Below, one piece after another: positions 59,649 to 64,000 of a DNA stretch of 64,000 nt (within the stretch, counting starts at the first letter, position 1; each line of letters starts with the position of its first letter). A program made the translations under genes and the position numbers. The notes under the pieces were generated by a model, which saw only the letters and a list, made by a program, of their open reading frames with translations, was not told where the DNA came from and did not search any database. The DNA comes from Eubacteriales bacterium (GTDB lineage Bacteria > Bacillota > Clostridia > Oscillospirales > Butyricicoccaceae): positions 124,001 to 188,000 of the forward strand of contig JAUNSG010000003.1 of NCBI GenBank assembly GCA_030539335.1, written 5' to 3'.

Positions 59649-61376
59649 ATGGGCTACATGGAAGAATATCGCAAGTGGATGGATTCTCCGGCACTGAGTG
59701 AAGAGGAGCATGCAGAGCTTGCGGCAATTGAAAACGATGAAAAGGAAATTCAGGACCGCTTTTTTGCACCGCTGTCCTTTGGTACCGCCGGTCTGCGCGG
59801 CATTCTGGGCGTCGGCCTGTACCGCATGAACCGCTTTACGGTCGGTGCAGCGACACAGGGCCTGGCCAACCTGATCAAGAGCTATGGTCCGCGCGCGATG
59901 CAGCGCGGTGTGGCGATTGCACACGACAGCCGTATCAAGTCGGACGAGTTTTCCCATCTGGCAGCAAGCATTCTGGCAGCCAACGGCATTCAGGTTTTGG
60001 AGTATGAATCCCTGCGTCCGGTACCGGTACTGTCCTTTACGGTTCGTACCTATGGCACGCTGGCCGGTGTCATGATCACCGCTTCCCACAACCCGAAGGA
60101 ATACAACGGATATAAGGTATACTGGGAAGACGGCGCACAGCTCCCGCCGAAGGAAGCTGACGTAGTTGCGAAGGAAATGGATGCCCTCGATCTGTTCACG
60201 GAAGTAAAGACCATGGACTACGAGCAGGCAAAGGCAGAGGGCCTGATTAAGATCCTCGGCGCGGAGAGCGATGAGATCTATCTCCGTCAGGTGCAGAAGA
60301 TGTGCATCAATCCGGATGCGGTTGACCAGGTAGCCGACGAATTCAAGATTATTTACACTCCGTTCCATGGCGCCGGTTATAAGCTGGTTCCGGAAATCCT
60401 CAAGCGGATCGGCTATAAGCAGGTCATCTGCGTTCCGGAGCAGATGGTCATTGACGGCAATTTCCCGACCGTAAAGTCCCCGAATCCGGAGAACAAGGAA
60501 GGCTTTAACATCGCCATTGAGATGGCAAAGCAGCAGGGCGTTGACCTCATCATTGGTACAGACCCGGATGCGGACCGCTGCGGCATCGTGCTGCGCGACA
60601 GCAAGGGCGATTATGTCACACTGTCCGGCAACCAGGTTGGCGTACTGCTGATCGACTACATCATCACGGCAAAGAAGCTGACCAACACCATGCCGGAGCA
60701 TCCGGCGGTTCTGAAGTCGGTTGTTTCGACCGAGATGGCACGCAAGGTTGCGGTCGACAACGGCATTGACTGCTTTGATACGTTCACCGGCTTTAAGTTC
60801 CTCGCTGAGAAGATCAAGGAATTTGAGACCACCGGTTCGCATGAATACCTGTTTGCCTTTGAGGAGTCCTATGGCTACCTCCGCGGCGACCACGCACGTG
60901 ATAAGGATGCGGTCATCGCTTCCATGCTGGTTGCGGAGATGGCAGCATACTACCGCACCAAGGGCATGACCCTGTATGATGCAATGCAGAGCATGTATGA
61001 GCGCTATGGCTACTACACCGAGCAGACCCTGTCCATCGTTATGCCGGGCGTATCCGGCCTGCAGCGCATGGCAGAGCTGATGAAGGAGCTGCGGGAGCAG
61101 CCGCTCAAGGAAGTAGCCGGCACGCCGGTGAAGGATGTCCGCGACCTGCAGTCCGGCATTCAGACCGAGCTGGCTACCGGCGAGACCTCGGAGGTCGAGC
61201 TGAAAGGCCAGAACGTACTGTATTACGACCTGGAGGATGGCACGAGCTTTATCATCCGTCCGTCCGGCACCGAGCCGAAGGTAAAGGTCTACATTATGGC
61301 CAATGCTTCCACCAAGGAAGAGGCGGACGCAAAGGTGGACAAGTACACGGCTGCGGCACAGGAAATCGTCAAGTAA
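59649..61376 (+). CDS. phosphohexomutase (phosphoglucomutase/phosphomannomutase)
   Basis: 575-aa alpha-D-phosphohexomutase, starting at ATG 59649 with AAGAGG eight bases upstream. The phosphoserine motif is TASHNPKEYNGYK, the Mg2+ loop DPDADRCG, the sugar-binding loop EESYGY and the phosphate-binding loop RPSGTEPKVK. It interconverts glucose-6-P and glucose-1-P or the mannose equivalents, feeding glycogen, exopolysaccharide and wall precursors. The longer form with GTAGLRG belongs to the PgcA-like group. Single gene, own terminator. Confidence 0.93.
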   Translation: MGYMEEYRKWMDSPALSEEEHAELAAIENDEKEIQDRFFAPLSFGTAGLRGILGVGLYRMNRFTVGAATQGLANLIKSYGPRAMQRGVAIAHDSRIKSDEFSHLAASILAANGIQVLEYESLRPVPVLSFTVRTYGTLAGVMITASHNPKEYNGYKVYWEDGAQLPPKEADVVAKEMDALDLFTEVKTMDYEQAKAEGLIKILGAESDEIYLRQVQKMCINPDAVDQVADEFKIIYTPFHGAGYKLVPEILKRIGYKQVICVPEQMVIDGNFPTVKSPNPENKEGFNIAIEMAKQQGVDLIIGTDPDADRCGIVLRDSKGDYVTLSGNQVGVLLIDYIITAKKLTNTMPEHPAVLKSVVSTEMARKVAVDNGIDCFDTFTGFKFLAEKIKEFETTGSHEYLFAFEESYGYLRGDHARDKDAVIASMLVAEMAAYYRTKGMTLYDAMQSMYERYGYYTEQTLSIVMPGVSGLQRMAELMKELREQPLKEVAGTPVKDVRDLQSGIQTELATGETSEVELKGQNVLYYDLEDGTSFIIRPSGTEPKVKVYIMANASTKEEADAKVDKYTAAAQEIVK

Positions 61377-61404
61377 AAAAGCAAGAAAAGGAAAGAACAG
61401 CAAA

Positions 61405-61434
61405 AAGGCGCTGGCCGTTTACGGTCAGCGCCTT
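61405..61434 (+). terminator. intrinsic terminator of the phosphohexomutase gene
   Basis: AAGGCGCTGGCCG / CGGTCAGCGCCTT (one G-U) with loop TTTA; a short T run (CGTTTC) follows. Confidence 0.85.
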
Positions 61435-61454
61435 CGTTTCGCGTACAAAAAAAG

Positions 61455-61512
61455 AAAAAGCACATGACACCCAGGCTAAGCTATTGCTCCGAGCCCCAGT
61501 CATGCGCTTTTT
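61455..61512 (+). repeat. long stem-loop after the phosphohexomutase terminator
   Basis: AAAAAGC-CATGAC (61455-61468) pairs with GTCATG-GCTTTTT (61499-61512) around one mismatch; GGCT/AGCC forms an inner stem. Either a second terminator or part of an RNA element. Confidence 0.55.
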
Positions 61513-61924
61513 ATCAGGAAGGAGAAAGTGATAAAACCAATCACTTTTTGGAAAAAAGGAGGTTTTTAAAAGAGTTTTTCTTAACTTTGTGAACTTAGTA
61601 TAGCACTTGGCTTTGCGGATGAAAATAGACAGAATTATCAAAATCAAATTCCCCAAAAACGCGTGAATTGTGCAAAAAATAGTAAAATGCAGGAAGAAAA
61701 GAACGATATTGCAGAAAATGCGGTGCAAAAAGAGAAAAATGAAGAAAAATGAAGGAAATAAAAAATAACACTGCATAAAACGGGGCGGGAGAAGACAAAA
61801 CAAAAAGAAAAGGGAAAAGCGTTTTTTGATTGGACAAAATGACAATAATAAAAAAGAGGTTGCAAAAGGGATAGGAAGCACAAGAAAAGGAAAGAAAAAT
61901 CCGAAAAAATTCCGGAAAATCTGC
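61513..61924. other. AT-rich, purine-skewed intergenic region
   Basis: About 400 bases with A/G on the plus strand almost throughout (61600-61920). No gene is supported: the open frame on the minus strand encodes Phe/Leu/Ile-rich text that only reflects the skew. Ends at the rpsO promoter. Confidence 0.6.
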
Positions 61925-61953
61925 TTTACAAAAATTCCGGGATATGCTATCAT
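61925..61953 (+). promoter_or_regulatory. rpsO promoter
   Basis: TTTACA (61925-61930), 17-base spacer, TATCAT (61948-61953) with TGC extension. Confidence 0.7.
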
Positions 61954-61959
61954 TTGATA

Positions 61960-62090
61960 GTTGTATGCGGAAGTGCCGGACGATTCCGGCGATTCTGCGA
62001 AGTCCCTCGCCGGGCTGCTGGGTTTCCGGTGCGTCAGACCGTACCATCACCTTGCCGCAGCTCAGCGTCTGGATTGACAAAATATTTTAC
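61960..62090 (+). promoter_or_regulatory. structured rpsO leader, candidate S15 autoregulatory RNA
   Basis: The GC-rich leader has GCGGAA-GCCGGA pairing back with TCCGGC-TTCTGC as a two-part hairpin (about 61967-62000). A second region with CAGAC/GTCTG arms lies at about 62034-62075. Leaders of rpsO commonly bind S15, but this one was not matched to a described class. Confidence 0.45.
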
Positions 62091-62105
62091 AAGAGGTGGA
62101 TCATC

Positions 62106-62372
62106 ATGATTCGTAAGGAACAGAAAAATGCTGTAATCGCAGACAATCGTCTGCACGAGACGGACACCGGATCTCCGGAGGTACAGATTGCCATCCTGAC
62201 CGAGCGCATTAAGCAGCTCACGGAGCATCTGAAGGAGCACAAGCAGGATAACCATTCCCGCCGCGGCCTGCTGAAGATGGTAGGTAAGCGTCGTGCACTG
62301 CTGGCATACCTGCAGAAGAAGGACATTGAGCGCTACAGAGCGATCATCAAGAAGCTCGGTATCCGTAAGTAA
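62106..62372 (+). CDS. rpsO: 30S ribosomal protein S15
   Basis: 88-aa small-subunit protein from ATG 62106 behind AAGAGGTGG. The signature [23 protein letters not shown] and [20 protein letters not shown] are the S15 helices that bind 16S rRNA. Located before pnp, the conserved rpsO-pnp order. Ends at a strong terminator, so pnp depends on read-through or its own promoter. Confidence 0.97.
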   Translation: MIRKEQKNAVIADNRLHETDTGSPEVQIAILTERIKQLTEHLKEHKQDNHSRRGLLKMVGKRRALLAYLQKKDIERYRAIIKKLGIRK

Positions 62373-62382
62373 GAGAACAGGC

Positions 62383-62408
62383 AAAGGGGGCACTATGCCC
62401 CCTTTTTC
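62383..62408 (+). terminator. terminator between rpsO and pnp
   Basis: AAAGGGGGCA / TGCCCCCTTT with loop CTA and a T run. Confidence 0.9.
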
Positions 62409-62417
62409 TGAAAACCC

Positions 62418-62518
62418 GACGAGAAAGCCATCCTTAAGCAGTTGAACGGCTGCCTGACCGGGAAAGATAACAGGTCAGACGACGGTTCAAGTGCTTGAAG
62501 GTGTCATGCTTTCCCGTC
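62418..62518 (+). promoter_or_regulatory. pnp leader stem-loop
   Basis: Three nested arms: GACGAGAAAGC (62418-62428) with GCTTTCCCGTC (62508-62518); AAGCAGTTGAAC (62436-62447) with GTTCAAGTGCTT (62485-62496); CTGACC (62454-62459) with GGTCAG (62473-62478). A long near-continuous double strand upstream of the ribosome binding site, similar in layout to the RNase III-cut pnp leader of Escherichia coli. Confidence 0.7.
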
Positions 62519-62547
62519 AACGAAATTAAAAAAAGGAGACAAATTGC

Positions 62548-64000
62548 ATGACTACGATTACCAAAAAGTCGTTCGACGAATATCGTGTATTTGAAACAAC
62601 CTTTGCCGGCCGCAAGCTGACGGTTGAAACCGGCAAGATGGCACAGCTCGCAAACGGTTCTGCATTGGTTCGCTATGGCGATACCGTCGTACTCTGCACC
62701 GCAACGGCTTCCCCGAAGCCGCGTGACGGCATTGATTTCTTCCCGCTTTCGGTGGATTTTGAAGAGAAGCTCTATGCCGTTGGCCGCATCCCGGGTTCCT
62801 TTATGCGCCGTGAGGGCAAGGCGAGTGAGCAGGCTACCATCGCTTCCCGCCAGATCGACCGCCCGATGCGTCCGCTGTTCCCGAAGGACCTGCGCAACGA
62901 TGTTTCCATCGTCTGCACGGTCATGGGCAATGACTATGACAACTCCCCGCAGGTCACCGGCCTGAACGGTGCGTCCATCGCTGTTGCGATTTCGGATATC
63001 CCGTTTGACCATACCGTTGCCGGTGTCGATGTCGGCATCGTCGATGGCGAGGTTGTTCTGAACCCGACGCTGGAGCAGCGCGAGAGAAGCCAGATGGACG
63101 TTACTGTCTGCGGTACGGAAGAGAAGATTGTTATGATCGAAGCCGGCGCAAAGGAAGTGCCGGAGGACGATATGTTCCACGCACTGATGGTTGCGCACGA
63201 AGAGATCAAGAAGATGTGTGCTTTCATCAAGGAGATCCAGCAGGAGATCGGCAAGCCGAAGTTCGAGTATGAGCATCACGATGTCGATCATGATCTGTTC
63301 GATCAGATCGAAGCATTTGCACGTGCGAAGGTTGAGGTTGCGTTTGATACCGATGACAAGACGGTCCGCGATGCGAGAATGCAGGTTGTCCGTGCAGAGA
63401 TCGATGCGTTCCTGGGCGAAGAGGTTGCCACCGAGCGCGCCGCAGAGATTTCCGAGATCGTGGACAAGCTGTGCAAGAAGGTTGTCCGCAAGTGGCTGAC
63501 CGAGGGCAAGCGTGTGGATGGCCGTGGCATGGAGGAAGTCCGTCCGCTGGCTTCCGAGGTTGGCGTTCTGCCGCGTGCCCATGGTTCCGGTATGTTCACC
63601 CGTGGACAGACCCAGGTTCTGTCCATCGCAACGCTGGGCACGCTGAGCGATGCCCAGATGCTGGATACCATCTTCGAGCAGAAGGAGAAGAGATATATCC
63701 ATCATTATAACTTCCCGTCCTTCTCGGTTGGCGAGACCCGTCCGTCCCGCGGACCGGGACGCCGTGAGATCGGCCATGGTGCGCTGGCAGAGCGCGCCCT
63801 GCTGCCGGTAATCCCGTCGGTTGAGGAGTTCCCGTATGCAATCCGCGTCGTATCCGAGGTTGTTTCCTCCAACGGTTCCACCTCGCAGGGCTCGGTCTGC
63901 GGCTCCACGCTGGCGCTGATGGATGCCGGTGTCCCGATCACCGCTCCGGTTGCCGGTATTTCCTGCGGCCTGATTACCGATGACGGTCAGGAGACGACCT
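62548..64000 (+). CDS. pnp: polyribonucleotide nucleotidyltransferase (PNPase), 3' truncated by window end
   Basis: First 484 residues of PNPase. The first RNase PH-like core starts VETGKMAQLANGSALVRYGDTVVL, followed by the helical domain. The second core begins near KRVDGRGMEEVRPLASEVGVLPR and shows GSGMFTRGQTQVLS and FPYAIRVVSEVVSSNGSTSQGSVC. The KH and S1 domains lie beyond the window. AAAGGAG precedes the ATG. PNPase degrades RNA phosphorolytically and is autoregulated in many bacteria, here presumably through the leader stem-loop. Confidence 0.97.
   Translation, partial: MTTITKKSFDEYRVFETTFAGRKLTVETGKMAQLANGSALVRYGDTVVLCTATASPKPRDGIDFFPLSVDFEEKLYAVGRIPGSFMRREGKASEQATIASRQIDRPMRPLFPKDLRNDVSIVCTVMGNDYDNSPQVTGLNGASIAVAISDIPFDHTVAGVDVGIVDGEVVLNPTLEQRERSQMDVTVCGTEEKIVMIEAGAKEVPEDDMFHALMVAHEEIKKMCAFIKEIQQEIGKPKFEYEHHDVDHDLFDQIEAFARAKVEVAFDTDDKTVRDARMQVVRAEIDAFLGEEVATERAAEISEIVDKLCKKVVRKWLTEGKRVDGRGMEEVRPLASEVGVLPRAHGSGMFTRGQTQVLSIATLGTLSDAQMLDTIFEQKEKRYIHHYNFPSFSVGETRPSRGPGRREIGHGALAERALLPVIPSVEEFPYAIRVVSEVVSSNGSTSQGSVCGSTLALMDAGVPITAPVAGISCGLITDDGQETT

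Noticed and set aside
57150..61403. Long minus-strand open frames opposite serC, serA and the phosphohexomutase gene
   Set aside because: Each is an antisense by-product of GC-rich codon bias in clearly identified genes; no recognisable protein motifs.
61369..61953. 194-codon minus-strand open frame in the pgm-rpsO spacer
   Set aside because: Phe/Leu/Ser-rich composition comes from the purine-skewed plus strand; it has no ribosome binding site and runs through terminator hairpins.
1..64000. CRISPR array, tRNA or rRNA genes, insertion sequences
   Set aside because: No regularly spaced repeats, no cloverleaf-like segment and no transposase-like protein or terminal inverted repeats were recognised on reading; a tRNAscan and IS search would settle it.

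Overview
The window reads as a piece of chromosome from an anaerobic, moderately GC-rich Gram-positive bacterium of the Clostridia, most likely an Oscillospirales (Butyricicoccus/Agathobaculum-like) gut organism. This placement is an inference. It rests on an Rnf ferredoxin:NAD+ oxidoreductase operon, the [FeFe]-hydrogenase maturase HydF, RicT (YaaT), a VanZ-like protein, a CIRCE element, a FMN riboswitch, purine-rich Shine-Dalgarno sites, TTGnnn-17-TATAAT promoters and several Sec-secreted proteins with Ig/Fn3-like modules. No rRNA, tRNA, CRISPR array, insertion sequence or prophage was recognised.

Layout: 1-3460 holds rnfD (5' truncated by the window), rnfG, rnfE, rnfA and rnfB, followed by a membrane-anchored glycosidase-like protein. 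4813-6435 is a secreted repeat protein. 6608-10524 is an OmpR-type two-component system with an HtrA protease, separated by an 11-bp direct repeat that could be the regulator's operator. 10652-14914 has a DJ-1/PfpI protein, a methyltransferase-like protein, an EamA transporter and htpG under a perfect CIRCE. 15176-19674 contains a 54-aa membrane protein, a divergent CobL-like protein, an MFS transporter, a DUF2798-like membrane protein and an esterase. 19895-22312 is a TetR regulator upstream of an Hsp70 paralogue. 22650-26635 has small proteins, VanZ and a large PEP/pyruvate-binding-domain protein.

26797-29814 is a visibly AT-richer patch between GC-rich neighbours. It carries an XRE regulator, a zinc-ribbon/TM/three-repeat Ltp-type surface protein, a membrane Ser/Thr kinase and its divergent HTH-like partner. 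Ltp proteins are known from phage superinfection exclusion, so this is the best candidate for an undescribed accessory or defence module. 29909-38494 has a Ca2+-type P-ATPase, a ricin-lectin protein with a histone-H1-like tail, an Ig-repeat secreted protein, a cytidylate-kinase-like protein, a heavy-metal exporter-like protein, an ABC-F protein and a small RHH protein.

38707-41307 is a secreted beta-helix/Fn3 protein. 41408-45275 is a complete FMN-riboswitch-controlled ribD-ribE-ribBA-ribH operon; its FMN also supplies RnfD/RnfG. hydF follows on the minus strand, then a secreted transglutaminase-like protein. 49062-55032 (minus) is an operon read femX-alr-Orn/Lys/Arg decarboxylase-like-holB-ricT, resembling the yaaO-holB-yaaT neighbourhood of Bacillus without tmk. 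55259-61376 has a small secreted protein, a QueG-like Fe-S protein, serC-serA and a phosphohexomutase. The window ends with rpsO and the start of pnp, each preceded by a structured leader.

A recurring architectural feature is a promoter followed within a few bases of the expected start site by a short hairpin and a U-rich run, upstream of otherwise unrelated genes (54-aa protein, MFS, DUF2798-like, PEP/pyruvate-binding protein, serC). These are candidate attenuators or small leader RNAs.
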